Origin: Candidatus Poribacteria bacterium
Lineage (GTDB): Bacteria > Poribacteria > WGA-4E > WGA-3G
Length of the DNA stretch: 64,000 nt
Reading direction: 5' to 3'
Assembly: GCA_028824125.1 (NCBI GenBank)
Contig: JAPPES010000005.1
Location: 6,228 to 70,227, forward strand
This document shows positions 18,073 to 27,534 of this stretch, one piece after another (position 1 is the stretch's first letter; each line of letters starts with the position of its first letter). Position numbers and translations under genes: made by a program. The notes beneath the pieces were generated by a model that had not been told where the DNA came from, ran no database searches, and was given only the letters and a program-made list of their open reading frames with translations.

Positions 18073-18909
18073 TTACGTTGGAAGAGATACGTGGGCTGTG
18101 ACGTGCGGAGGCAGCATAATTGGTCGTTTTGACGCAGTGACTTCTGCTTGTATACGGACTGCGAGTGTATCAATATCTACTTCATCTGCTGTGGCAATTT
18201 CGTAAGCTTCAATCAACGGTAAGATGCTCCGAAAACTATTCTCAAGATATGCGAACCCAGGCCAATCTGCAGGACCGCCCATGGGTGCCTCAAAATGTAG
18301 TGCAGGTTCGGGTAAACCAGCATCAACATAGGCTTTGTAGAGTTCCATTCCCATCTCAACATGTGCGCCAGAACGTTCAAACACGGTACGTCCCCATTTA
18401 ATTAAATCGTTTATCAAAGGTGTATCTGGATGTACAGCAACAGTATAAGGCGAAAAATCTACCTCTTGAAAGGCAACAATACCGCCGGGGCGTAGGTGCG
18501 TTGCCAAATGTTTGAGCGCATCTGCTGGGTCTGCCATATACATCAGTACAAGTCTGCCGACAACAGCATCAAAATCGTTAGGAAGTTCGAGTGTCCGGGT
18601 GTCACCTGCGATGAATTCAATATTAGTGAGACCTACTGCGTCCGCACGTGCTTTCGCTGTTTCAAGAATATCAGCGTTGACATCTACACCGACAACTGTG
18701 CCTTCGTCTCCAACGAATTCGGCAAGCGTGAGTGCCACATCACCAGCTCCACTGCCAACGTCAAGCACCTTCATGCCTTTGGCAATACCACTCCTTAGTA
18801 GAAAACGCCGCGTTACATCGTCATAAAGCACGGACTGCTCAATCAGTCGGTCCGTTTCAGATTCACTCCTACCCATCGTATATTCAGCATCTCTGTTTTG
18901 ATTGTTCAT
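18073..18909 (-). CDS. Class I SAM-dependent methyltransferase, copy 2
   Basis: A 278-aa methyltransferase, a tandem duplicate of the 17201 gene. Motif I is VLDVGSGAGDVALTLAE, motif II VVGVDVN, then AGDTRTL and FDAVVGRLVLMYM with LRPGGIVAFQE. AGAGAGG precedes the ATG. The two copies agree best in the SAM-binding half and diverge more in the C-terminal substrate half, which suggests that the duplication was kept for different or additional acceptors (inference). Confidence 0.88.
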   Translation of the reverse strand: MNNQNRDAEYTMGRSESETDRLIEQSVLYDDVTRRFLLRSGIAKGMKVLDVGSGAGDVALTLAEFVGDEGTVVGVDVNADILETAKARADAVGLTNIEFIAGDTRTLELPNDFDAVVGRLVLMYMADPADALKHLATHLRPGGIVAFQEVDFSPYTVAVHPDTPLINDLIKWGRTVFERSGAHVEMGMELYKAYVDAGLPEPALHFEAPMGGPADWPGFAYLENSFRSILPLIEAYEIATADEVDIDTLAVRIQAEVTASKRPIMLPPHVTAHVSLPT

Positions 18910-18981
18910 GTGAATTTACCTCTCTTTCAATAAAGTTGGAGGTACAATACAAGTGCCTCACAACTACGATAATAAGAAATA

Positions 18982-20160
18982 TTACGGTGCAATAGATTGA
19001 TAGAATTGTATCTTTCCATCTTTAACCGTGTTAATAACTAAACTTTTGATTGCTTGCCGATTTTCATCAAAACGGGACAACATCATTGCGCCGTTGTAGT
19101 TCTGTGTTGCTTCTATTTCGTCCCGGATTGCTGCTGGTGTCAAATCTGTTGTTCTACGCATTGCTTCAATAACAATATTCGTAGAATCAAACCCAAGGGC
19201 AGCAGGGCCATTGGGAGCAACCTCGAATTTTTCTATATATAAGTTAACAAATAGATTCCCAAGTTCACTTAATTGAGCATCAGGAGAAAAGTGATTTGCA
19301 AAAAAGCTGCCTTCAAGTGCTGTTCCACCGATATCCACTAAGTCCGGGCGATCCCATCCATCACCACCAAGAAAAGTTGCTGCAATACCGAACTTCTTAG
19401 ACTTAGCTTGTTTCACTGCTAATGGAAATTCAGAACCTAAACCTGCCAAAAAGATGATATCTACAGCAGGATCCACAGCATTTATTTCAGTTAATTGTGC
19501 AGTAAAATCTACTGTTCCCATCTCGTAAAATTGTTGTGCAGTAACTGTGCCACCTTGTGTTTCAAAATTTTCGATAAACGCTTCCGACAGTTCTTCCGAG
19601 TAGCTATCACCTGTTTCTGTAAGAACAGCGGCAGTTATCGCTTTCAATTCTCGTGTTGCGAACTTTGCCATTATCTATGCTTGGTCTGGATCGAGGATAG
19701 CCCCCTGGAATGAGAAATTTCCATTTCTGGTAACCTTCGGATTCGTTGGATAGGTTGTCATCATCGGGATACCGTGTTCTTGTGCAACCACTCCCACCTC
19801 TACTGCTTCATCACTGTAATCTGGGCCTAAGATCACTAATGCTCCTTTACCGATCAAGTCTATTGCATGTTGAACACTGAGTGCAGGTTCTCTGTTACTT
19901 TCTCTAATGAGAAGTTCTATAGGTTTACCGTTGATTCCGCCTGCTTTATTTGCAAGTGTAACTGCTAACTCTACACCGTTGCGGGTGGTTCCGGGATCAA
20001 TAGGACTATAGATGAAACCGATTTTGATTGTTGTTTCTAAATCTTCTGGTGGGAGGACATGTTGGATTCGCTCACAACTTAAAATTAAAAAGAAAAATGC
20101 AGTGAGCGCTATAAAAATCGGGACGTTTCTGAACATAGTTCTGTTCAGTAGAAAGTACAT
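18982..20160 (-). pseudogene. ABC substrate-binding lipoprotein interrupted by amber codon
   Basis: A type I periplasmic binding protein (Peripla_BP_6, branched-chain amino acid receptor family). Two consecutive frames are in the same register: the N-terminal lobe ends DPDQA at TAG (19677-19675), and the C-terminal lobe continues IMAKFATRELKAITAAVL. In the family this junction is an uninterrupted helix, so one codon change explains the split. Start at 20160 is chosen because AAAGGA lies just before it and gives a signal peptide with lipobox LILSC. Either a recent nonsense mutation, a sequencing error or amber readthrough. No permease or ATPase genes are nearby. Confidence 0.75.
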
Positions 20161-20235
20161 CAAGTTTCCTTTCATTTGATTTTGGTATGTGTTAGGGAGC
20201 GGTTTGAAACCACTCCCTATCAAGAAGTAATAACG

Positions 20236-22839
20236 TTAGAAATTGTAACCGATTTTAGTATACCAGAAAGCACCACCAAACCCATAAGGACTATATTCAC
20301 CAAAAGGTCTGCCAACGATTGAACCGGTAAAATTTTCAATATTTGGGTCTGACCATATAACATTATTAGGTTCAACATTGAAAACATTATTGACGCCAAC
20401 CGTCATACCTAAGTTATCAGCAAATGCGTAGTTAAATTCAAGATCAACTAAAAACACATCGTCATAGATTTGTGAACCAACAGCGTACTCATACCAAGGT
20501 CCGTAGTAATTAACGCGTCCCAAAACTCCTAAATTACCTACAACATTTTGTGTTAACGTCACGTTCCCACGATGTTTGGGTAACCCTTCCTCCAATAACC
20601 GGACACGGGTGTCGTCCAGAATATCAGCATTGCGTTTGGTAACCTCAGTGTCGGTATAGTTATAGGCAACACTTACAGCGCCTTTAGCAATAGGTGCGGT
20701 AAGAACAATGTCTATACCTTGGGTCCTTGTTTCGAATTCGTTGGTAAAGAATCGGAATTCCTGCAGGTTTCCGGCACTCGTGATGCCTTCATCAACGAGT
20801 TGCTGGATCTGTTCCTCAGTAATATCTTCGCCGCGTTGGAAGTCTTTAGTGGGCGCCAACCGATCCTCAACCTTGATATTGAAATAATCTATTGTAACAC
20901 TAACGACATCATCGCTGATAACCGTTCCAACAGAAAAGTTTTTTGACTTTTCAGGTTCAAGCGCTTTACCACCCACTAATTCTGCGGCAGCATGCGTAGA
21001 AGGAATAGTCCCCTTATTGACCAACGTATTATTTTCACCGAATTCCGTTGTGACGTTAAAGGCATTTTGTTGTCCTGGCGTCGGTGCCCGAAAACCTGTG
21101 CTATAACTGCCACGAACTCTCAAGTCAACTCCGGGATCAAGTGTAAGAATTTCTTTGAGATCGTCACTGAAAGCATAACTCGTTGCGATTTTGTAGTTGA
21201 TAGTGCTACCAAAATCCTCAAAGTTTTCAGCTCGAATAGCTGCGCTGATAACCCATGGGTCAATCGGTTTCAATTCGGTTTCCAAATATCCCGCGAAATT
21301 GGAACGTGTCCAATCACCTTGTGCAATATCACTGAAACCGGGAAATCCGTTTGAGCCAGAGCTGAATCCTTGACTTGCCAATGGACCAATTTCCCAAGAC
21401 TCTTTCTGTCCCTGCACAATTTCAAAAGTCTCAGTTCTATATTCACCGCCTGCAGCGAGGAAGACAAGGTCGTGCAGCGGATAGGTTAGGTCAAGGTTAA
21501 TATTTGTATCCGCTTGGACATAATCACCTGGGTCAAATTCAGTTGGAGTGTCCGGTCCAAGTGATGCGTTCACAGTGTTTTTAATGAAGAAATCTGAAGC
21601 GTGCCGTCCGTAAGATGCACTCAAATCCCATCCCAAATCCTCAGCGGCTGTTCCTCTCAGTCCAACAAGACCAGAAACGTCTTGCGTGTCAGCTCCGAAG
21701 CGGGGCGTAAAACCACCCGGGAAGAGTTCTTGGAATGTGAAAAGGTTGGGGTCATCAAAGACGATTTGTAAAGCTTCTGGGTCTGGGACATTATCAGTTA
21801 TCTTGACCACAGGAACTTCGCCCTCCCCAGCTATACGCCCAACAAGCAAGGTTTCCCCGCCGTCGTTACTAAATACGGCAGGTCGAGTATTGGGGTTTCG
21901 GAAATAGAATCCGCCTTCAACCTGCTTTTGCGCATAATTCGCATGACCATAGAGTTCAACATTACTAACAATGTCAACTCCGTAGTTTGCGAAAAACTTG
22001 ATGTCGTCTCTAATAATCGGGTGTCCCCAAGGTTGTGCAGGATTAGCAACATGACTATTCCCGGCAGAAGTCAGTGCGATGGCATCGTCTCTTTGTACGG
22101 AACGATCTGTTTCATCAGTGTTACCATATTCCACACTTAGGTTTGCCCAGATATCTTCTCGTCCCAAACCGATATTACCCGCGACAGAATATGTTAGTCC
22201 GTCACCTACTTGATAAATACCGGGTTTAATTATCAAAGATCCGCCTTTGTGGCTGTCTTTCAATTGTAGATTCATCACACCCGCAATAGCATCAGAACCG
22301 TATTGTGCCGATGCACCATCCCGTAGCACTTCCATCTGTTTGATCGCAACAGCAGGAATAGGCGAGAGGTCCGCACCTTGCGAACCATCGGATAATCCGT
22401 TACCGAGCCAAGTAATCACAGATGCTCGGTGCCGCCGTTTACCGTTGACGAGTAACAATGTGTGATCAGGTGCTAACCCTCTCAGATTTGCAGGACGCAC
22501 GACGGTTGCTGCGTCAGCAATAGGCTGTGCATTCACATTGTAAGAGGGCACCAAATTTCTTAACAGGTCGGGCACATCTGCACCACCTTGTCTAACAAAG
22601 TCGTCGCTGAGCACGACATCAATCGGCACAGTGGATTCAAGAACAGAACGCGGTTTTGCGCGCGTGCCGACAATAACCAATCCCTCAAGCTCTACGACTT
22701 CTTCATCAGATGCTGTTTCGCTTGATTCAGTTTCACTTTCATGGTTATCTGCTTCAACAATAGGTGAAAAGACCATAAAAACCGCTAATGCTATGTAAAA
22801 CGCAAGCAGAAGCGGTTCGCTGTTAATTGTAACTTTCAT
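20236..22839 (-). CDS. TonB-dependent outer-membrane receptor, copy 1
   Basis: An 867-aa outer-membrane receptor that would import a ligand using TonB energy. A signal peptide of about 30 residues is followed by an acidic Glu/Ser-rich spacer. The TonB-box-like strand and plug domain then cover about 50-170 (VIVGTRAKPRSVLEST, ANLRGLAPDHTLLLVNGKRRH, EVLRDGASAQYGSDAIAGVMN). A 22-strand barrel ends in WYTKIGYNF, a normal terminal aromatic signal. The plug resembles iron-siderophore and carbohydrate receptors, so the ligand is not decidable. SD AAGGGAGA precedes the ATG. It is a tandem paralogue of the next receptor. Confidence 0.93.
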   Translation of the reverse strand: MKVTINSEPLLLAFYIALAVFMVFSPIVEADNHESETESSETASDEEVVELEGLVIVGTRAKPRSVLESTVPIDVVLSDDFVRQGGADVPDLLRNLVPSYNVNAQPIADAATVVRPANLRGLAPDHTLLLVNGKRRHRASVITWLGNGLSDGSQGADLSPIPAVAIKQMEVLRDGASAQYGSDAIAGVMNLQLKDSHKGGSLIIKPGIYQVGDGLTYSVAGNIGLGREDIWANLSVEYGNTDETDRSVQRDDAIALTSAGNSHVANPAQPWGHPIIRDDIKFFANYGVDIVSNVELYGHANYAQKQVEGGFYFRNPNTRPAVFSNDGGETLLVGRIAGEGEVPVVKITDNVPDPEALQIVFDDPNLFTFQELFPGGFTPRFGADTQDVSGLVGLRGTAAEDLGWDLSASYGRHASDFFIKNTVNASLGPDTPTEFDPGDYVQADTNINLDLTYPLHDLVFLAAGGEYRTETFEIVQGQKESWEIGPLASQGFSSGSNGFPGFSDIAQGDWTRSNFAGYLETELKPIDPWVISAAIRAENFEDFGSTINYKIATSYAFSDDLKEILTLDPGVDLRVRGSYSTGFRAPTPGQQNAFNVTTEFGENNTLVNKGTIPSTHAAAELVGGKALEPEKSKNFSVGTVISDDVVSVTIDYFNIKVEDRLAPTKDFQRGEDITEEQIQQLVDEGITSAGNLQEFRFFTNEFETRTQGIDIVLTAPIAKGAVSVAYNYTDTEVTKRNADILDDTRVRLLEEGLPKHRGNVTLTQNVVGNLGVLGRVNYYGPWYEYAVGSQIYDDVFLVDLEFNYAFADNLGMTVGVNNVFNVEPNNVIWSDPNIENFTGSIVGRPFGEYSPYGFGGAFWYTKIGYNF

Positions 22840-22900
22840 AATTTAATCTCCCTTATGTTATGAAAATACTTGGTTTACAGCGGTACTTACAAAGTTAGGT

Positions 22901-22950
22901 AGGCGTGAGTTGTCCGCTTTTATAGAAGCGATATACAAACACGCCTACCG
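22901..22950. repeat. Inverted repeat between the two TonB receptors
   Basis: GTAGGCGTG and CACGCCTAC face each other across about 30 nt, in the gap between the stop of the upstream receptor gene and the start of the downstream one. It can form a hairpin acting as a partial terminator or mRNA stabiliser. Confidence 0.5.
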
Positions 22951-22966
22951 AGATTATGTTACAATC

Positions 22967-25624
22967 TTAGAAACTGTAACCAACTTTAGCATACCAGTAT
23001 GCCCCATCAAAACCGAAAGGACTGAATTGCCCATATTTGTTGCCGACAGAATCAGCACCATTCGGATTTTCATCGGGATAGGTATTAAGGATATTTCTTC
23101 CACCGAGCGTGAGCGTCAATCCGGCCCCCACGGCGTAAGTGGTTTCTAAGTCGAAAATAACCCTTCCAGTGTATTCTCCAGTGCCTTCTACATCTGGATT
23201 CTGTAAGTAATCTTCAGAATCGAACCAACCACTGAAATAACTGGCGCGCCCGAGCACCCCCCACGCATCCGTTATGGATTGAGCAACAGTCAGGCTGCCG
23301 CGGTGTGCGGGTAAATTCTCTTGCAGTTCCCTGATTCGATGATCGTCCAGTGTGTCCGGATTGTGATCGGTAACCGTGGTGTTCGTGAAGTTATACACGG
23401 CGATGAGGTTTCCGTTGGGTATTGGTGCTGTAACAACAAAGTCAATACCGTTGGTTGTGGTACTGAAGTCGTTGATAAAGAACTGGAATGTTTCCAGATT
23501 CGCTGCGCTGGTTACACCTGCGGAGATGAGTTGCGCCTTCTGCGCGTCAGTCAATTGAAAGTGTTGTGACACCGATAACCGGTTTTTCAGCCGAATATCA
23601 AAAAAGTCCACTGTGAAATTTACGCCCAAAATATCAACGGTAAATCCACCTGTGAAGTTATTTGATGTTTCCGGGTCAAGCGAGTTATCTTCCTTACCTG
23701 TCACAACATCAACAGCGGGGTTGGTGGAAGGAATTGTCCCTTTATTAACGAGATCACCCTTCGCAAAATCGTATTCAGTGGTAATGTTGAACGTATTTTG
23801 CTGTCCGGGTGTCGGTGCGCGGAACCCGGTACTATAACTTCCCCGCAACCGCATCGTTTCCGTAACCTTGTAGTTTGCGGCGGCTTTGTAGTTCAGGGTG
23901 CTACCGAAAATCTCAAATTGTTCACCGCGCACAGCGAGCGCGATCAGGAGCGGATCAATCGGTCTGATTTCACTTTCCAGATACATCGCAACGTTGGAAC
24001 GGTACCACTTGCCTGCTGCAACCGGGCTGAACCCCGAAAATCCATTGGATGCGGCAGTGAAGCCTTGCGCTGCGAGGGGCCCGATCTGATGCGACTCGCG
24101 TTCGCCCTCTATGATTTCAAATCCTTCGTCCCGATATTCCAAACCAGAAGCGAGGAACACCATGTCGCTGAGCGGATAGGTTACATCAAAGTTGAGGTTA
24201 TAATCCGTCTGGATATAGTCGCCCGGATCAAAATAGGTCGGTGTATCTGGACCGAGCGAAGCATTAACGGTATTGAAGATAAAGAAATCGGCATGGTTGC
24301 GTCCAAAAGAGCCACTCAGATCCCAAGTTAAGTCGTTATCCAAGGTGTCTCCGAACGCGGTGCCTTTAACGCCAACGATGACAGAACTATCCCACATGTA
24401 TGCACCAAATCTGGGGGTGAATCCGCCTGGGAACATTTCTTGAAAATTGAATAGATTCGGGTCATTCTTAACGGCTTGCAACTTTTCGGGATCCGGAAGG
24501 TCATCGACTATTGGAATATCGTCAGCATCGTGAGGTGACAGTTCAGTAAACTCCTCTCCAGCAGCCTCCGCTGCTGCCTTTCGGGCTTCCCAATCCGCCA
24601 TCTCATCTGTCAAACCTCGCAAATCCCCGACGAGCAACGTATCATCTCTCCCGGTTGGGCTAAACACACCATTACGAGTGTTTGGATTTCGGAAATAGAA
24701 CCCACCTTCAACGCGCTTGCTTGCGTAGTTGGCATGCCCATAGAACTCGATGGTATCCGTGATGGTAGCGCCGTAGTTGGCAAACAATTTGACATCATTC
24801 TCTATAATCGGCTGTCCCCAAATTTGCGCTGGGTCTTTCACACTGAAATTGCCTGCGTTAATCAACCTTATGGCATCATTACGTTGGACAGACCGGATGG
24901 TCGGATCTGCGCCACCGTATTCAACACTGAGGCTTGTCCACGCGTTTGGACCCCCTAAACCGATGTTGCCAGCGAGCGCAAATTGTCTACCGTCGCCGTA
25001 TTGGTAGATACCGGGTTTAAATTCAATCGAACCGCCTTCATAATTGTCTTTCAATCGAAAATTCATCACGCCTGCGATTGCATCAGAACCGTATTGTGCG
25101 GATGCGCCATCACGGAGTACCTCTACCTGTTGCAGAGCAATTGCGGGAATAGGTGCCAGGTCAGGTCCCTGTGAACCATCAGACAAACCGTTCCCGAGCC
25201 AGTGAATCACTGCGGCACGGTGGCGCCTCTTGCTATTGACGAGTACCAGTGTATGGTCTGGGGCGAGTCCTCTTAAATTCGCCGGACGGACCACTGTTGA
25301 CGCATCACTAATCGGCTGCGTATTGACGTTATAGGATGGCACCAAAGTTCTCAGCAGATCTGGCAGATCCGCACCACCCTGTTTTTCAAAGGCTTCATTT
25401 GACACAATATCGATCGGTACCGCTGAATCCAAAACAGAACGCGGCTTTGCCCGAGTACCGACAACCACTACGCTTTCAAGTTCAACGGCCTCTTCTTCAG
25501 AGGCAGCGTCAGTTTCTTCTGTGCTTTCTTCCTGCGCTACTGCGCCAGGCAAATAGACCATACAAACTGCTAAAGCGATGGACATCGCTATTAAGGTTGT
25601 TTTTAAAATCACTGTAACTTTCAT
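22967..25624 (-). CDS. TonB-dependent outer-membrane receptor, copy 2
   Basis: An 885-aa receptor paralogous to copy 1 across plug and barrel. Signal peptide residues 1-31; plug motifs VVVGTRAKPRSVLDS, PANLRGLAPDHTLVLVNSKR and EVLRDGASAQYGSDAIAGVMN; C-terminal WYAKVGYSF. Compared with copy 1 it has an inserted charged loop at about 335-375 (WEARKAAAEAAGEEFTEL), probably extracellular. SD AAGGAGT precedes the ATG. The divergent upstream region to the ZIP-like gene holds two hairpins. Two adjacent near-identical plugs with differing loops suggest related but distinct ligands. Confidence 0.93.
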   Translation of the reverse strand: MKVTVILKTTLIAMSIALAVCMVYLPGAVAQEESTEETDAASEEEAVELESVVVVGTRAKPRSVLDSAVPIDIVSNEAFEKQGGADLPDLLRTLVPSYNVNTQPISDASTVVRPANLRGLAPDHTLVLVNSKRRHRAAVIHWLGNGLSDGSQGPDLAPIPAIALQQVEVLRDGASAQYGSDAIAGVMNFRLKDNYEGGSIEFKPGIYQYGDGRQFALAGNIGLGGPNAWTSLSVEYGGADPTIRSVQRNDAIRLINAGNFSVKDPAQIWGQPIIENDVKLFANYGATITDTIEFYGHANYASKRVEGGFYFRNPNTRNGVFSPTGRDDTLLVGDLRGLTDEMADWEARKAAAEAAGEEFTELSPHDADDIPIVDDLPDPEKLQAVKNDPNLFNFQEMFPGGFTPRFGAYMWDSSVIVGVKGTAFGDTLDNDLTWDLSGSFGRNHADFFIFNTVNASLGPDTPTYFDPGDYIQTDYNLNFDVTYPLSDMVFLASGLEYRDEGFEIIEGERESHQIGPLAAQGFTAASNGFSGFSPVAAGKWYRSNVAMYLESEIRPIDPLLIALAVRGEQFEIFGSTLNYKAAANYKVTETMRLRGSYSTGFRAPTPGQQNTFNITTEYDFAKGDLVNKGTIPSTNPAVDVVTGKEDNSLDPETSNNFTGGFTVDILGVNFTVDFFDIRLKNRLSVSQHFQLTDAQKAQLISAGVTSAANLETFQFFINDFSTTTNGIDFVVTAPIPNGNLIAVYNFTNTTVTDHNPDTLDDHRIRELQENLPAHRGSLTVAQSITDAWGVLGRASYFSGWFDSEDYLQNPDVEGTGEYTGRVIFDLETTYAVGAGLTLTLGGRNILNTYPDENPNGADSVGNKYGQFSPFGFDGAYWYAKVGYSF

Positions 25625-25733
25625 AAAATTTTAGACTCCTTAGGTCTTTCTTAATTACATTTTCTTTTTTGAGAGAAAACGGATTATAGTGAATTACAAA
25701 ATAATTAGACACATCACTCTTTGGTTATCTACC

Positions 25734-25836
25734 AAACTTTTAGGAATTTCCTAAAAGTTTATGCTGTATTAGACATGAAAAAACGTTTCAAGTTTAAACT
25801 TAAAATTTGCTATACGGAATTTTCAGATAGCAAATT
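25734..25836. promoter_or_regulatory. Two palindromes in the divergent TonB-receptor/ZIP promoter region
   Basis: A 12-bp perfect inverted repeat with a 3-nt centre is at 25734-25760 (AAACTTTTAGGA arm). A second, TTTGCTAT with ATAGCAAA, is at about 25808-25836. They lie in the A+T-rich gap between divergently transcribed receptor and ZIP-like genes, where an operator for a metal- or nutrient-responsive repressor would be expected. The function is inferred from position only. Confidence 0.45.
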
Positions 25837-25919
25837 ACTAAACTTACAAAATACAGTATAGCAAAAGTATAACACAAGTTTCGCTTGAATTCAAAAAAAA
25901 AATGTGATATATTGATGTC

Positions 25920-26666
25920 ATGTTGCTATTATATTTGGTAATTGCATCGGTAACAGTGCTGATTGGTGCGGGAATTGCGCTGGTTTTCTGGGGAAAACAG
26001 GCTGAATTCCGCCTCATTTTCGGTTTTACTGCCGGTGCAGTCCTCGGCTTCGTTTTGATGCTAATGGTCCATCTCTTCACAGAGGTGGGTTACCTAACAA
26101 TTGTTGTGATGTGGGGTGGTTTTCTATTAATCTGGTTGTTAGAAAACCTTACACATCGGATGCAGGAACGGGTTGAAAATCATGCAGGAACGAAAAGGAA
26201 ACATTGGGGTGTCAACTTAACTGTTATCGGGTTATCAATCCATTCGGTTATGGATGGCGTCAATCTCAGCATTGCAGCGGAAGAGCGGACAGTCGGCGTT
26301 GCCCTTGCACTCATAGTACTCCTGCATCGGTTACCTGTAGCAACAGTGATAACGACAGCGTTACGCCAAGTTTACGGATTTGGACAGACAGCGTTATGGC
26401 TCACACCCCTTATAATTACACCGTTCATCGGGGCATTCATAGGAGAACGTTTACTACACAGTATTTTTAAAGATTTAGCAGACTATTTATTCGCTTTCGC
26501 TTTGGGGACCTTGTTACATGTTGTGATGGATGGTTTACGCGGCGGACATGAGCCATCTGCAGAAAAAATTAGTCCTGCTACGAAAATAGCATTTGTTGTC
26601 GGATTGATTGTGACGTTATGTGCTATGTATTTTATTCCTGGGTTAGAGCATGAGCATGTACATTAA
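25920..26666 (+). CDS. ZIP-family-like metal transporter
   Basis: A 248-aa inner-membrane protein with about eight hydrophobic helices. The pattern GLSIHSVMDGVNLSIA followed by VLLHRLPVATVI corresponds to the metal-binding helices IV and V of ZIP proteins (HS-x-DG and H-x-x-P). A His-rich tail LEHEHVH ends the protein. ZIP proteins carry Zn2+ or other divalent metals into the cytosol. The SD is weak. It is divergent from the TonB receptors, which raises the possibility of joint metal regulation. Confidence 0.75.
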   Translation: MLLLYLVIASVTVLIGAGIALVFWGKQAEFRLIFGFTAGAVLGFVLMLMVHLFTEVGYLTIVVMWGGFLLIWLLENLTHRMQERVENHAGTKRKHWGVNLTVIGLSIHSVMDGVNLSIAAEERTVGVALALIVLLHRLPVATVITTALRQVYGFGQTALWLTPLIITPFIGAFIGERLLHSIFKDLADYLFAFALGTLLHVVMDGLRGGHEPSAEKISPATKIAFVVGLIVTLCAMYFIPGLEHEHVH

Positions 26667-26671
26667 TGTAA

Positions 26672-26729
26672 CGGGACTTACGCATTCCCCGTTGATAAGG
26701 GGACTTTAAGAAAAAATGTGTAAGTCCTG
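26672..26729. repeat. Inverted repeat, GACTTACGCATT type
   Basis: GGACTTACGCATT and AATGTGTAAGTCC face each other. The same arm is the outer terminus of the element at 36664-37171. It sits immediately after the ZIP-like gene. Confidence 0.6.
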
Positions 26730-26752
26730 TTAAATAAATATTTCGGTAATTT

Positions 26753-26834
26753 CTTTAGTCCCGTAGGGACGATATGTTTATAGAAAAACGTTGAATACCC
26801 TCTCTTTAGTCCCGTAGGGACGATATGTTTATAG
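26753..26834 (+). repeat. Two direct REP-like hairpin units upstream of the Y1 transposase
   Basis: Two near-identical units of about 31 nt at 26753-26783 and 26804-26834. Each has a hairpin core GTCCC-GTA-GGGAC followed by GATATGTTTATAG. They lie 22 nt before the transposase gene. Inverted copies follow the gene. Confidence 0.85.
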
Positions 26835-26855
26835 ACATAAAATTAAAGAAATATT

Positions 26856-27329
26856 ATGGCAAATACCTATACCCAAATCTATATACATATCGTCTTTGCA
26901 GTAGAATATAGACAAAACCTTATTCCCAAGGAACATAAAGATGAGCTCCATCAATATATAACAGGGATCGTCACTAACAAAAAACAGAAAGTGATTCAAA
27001 TCAATTCAATGCCAGATCACATACATATTTTCGTTGGCATTGATCCAAATGTTGCTATTTCGGAATTGGTCAAAACTATAAAAGCAAATTCATCACGATT
27101 TATTAATAAAAAGCAATGGACGGTTGGAAGATTCAATTGGCAAGAAGGTTTTGCAGCGTTTTCGTATTCACATTCGCAATTAGATAATGTTGCCAATTAC
27201 ATCAAAAACCAAGAGACACGTCATGCACACAAATCATTTAGAGAAGAATATATTGAGATTTTGAAACGTTTTAATGTTGATTATGATGAAAGATATATAT
27301 TTGATTCGATAGACCCAAATGATTGTTAG
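26856..27329 (+). CDS. tnpA: IS200/IS605-type Y1 transposase (REP-associated)
   Basis: A 157-aa HUH single-strand transposase. The metal-binding HUH motif is in MPDHIHIFVG (His-Ile-His, about residues 57-59), and the catalytic Tyr is in SQLDNVANYIKNQ (about 118). The protein is close to full length for REP-associated and IS200-type TnpA. No tnpB is present. REP-like hairpins flank it: two forward before, two inverted and one damaged inverted after. This layout matches a REPtron, in which the transposase acts on these repeats genome-wide (inference). Confidence 0.9.
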   Translation: MANTYTQIYIHIVFAVEYRQNLIPKEHKDELHQYITGIVTNKKQKVIQINSMPDHIHIFVGIDPNVAISELVKTIKANSSRFINKKQWTVGRFNWQEGFAAFSYSHSQLDNVANYIKNQETRHAHKSFREEYIEILKRFNVDYDERYIFDSIDPNDC

Positions 27330-27330
27330 T

Positions 27331-27521
27331 TTTTATAAACATATCGTTCCTACGGAACTCAAGAGGAGTTCATCACATTTCTATAAACATATCGTTCCTA
27401 CGGAACTCAAGAGAAGTGGAGTTGCCGTTTTTCTATAAACATATCGCCTCTACCAAATTAACGCCAAATGCGCGTGGCAGCATACGCGTGTGGTATGCTG
27501 CACGATTTGTCGGGACTAAAG
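27331..27521 (-). repeat. Inverted REP-like units downstream of the transposase
   Basis: Units at 27333-27365 and 27380-27413 carry the variant core GTTCC-GTA-GGAAC. The paired C/T and G/A changes keep the hairpin, which is covariation. A third unit begins at 27432, is broken after ATATCG, and resumes as CGGGACTAAAG near 27510. The intervening 60 nt contain hairpin sequence including GCCAAATGCG and GGCAGCATACGCG. Confidence 0.8.
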
Positions 27522-27534
27522 AGCATATCTGTTA

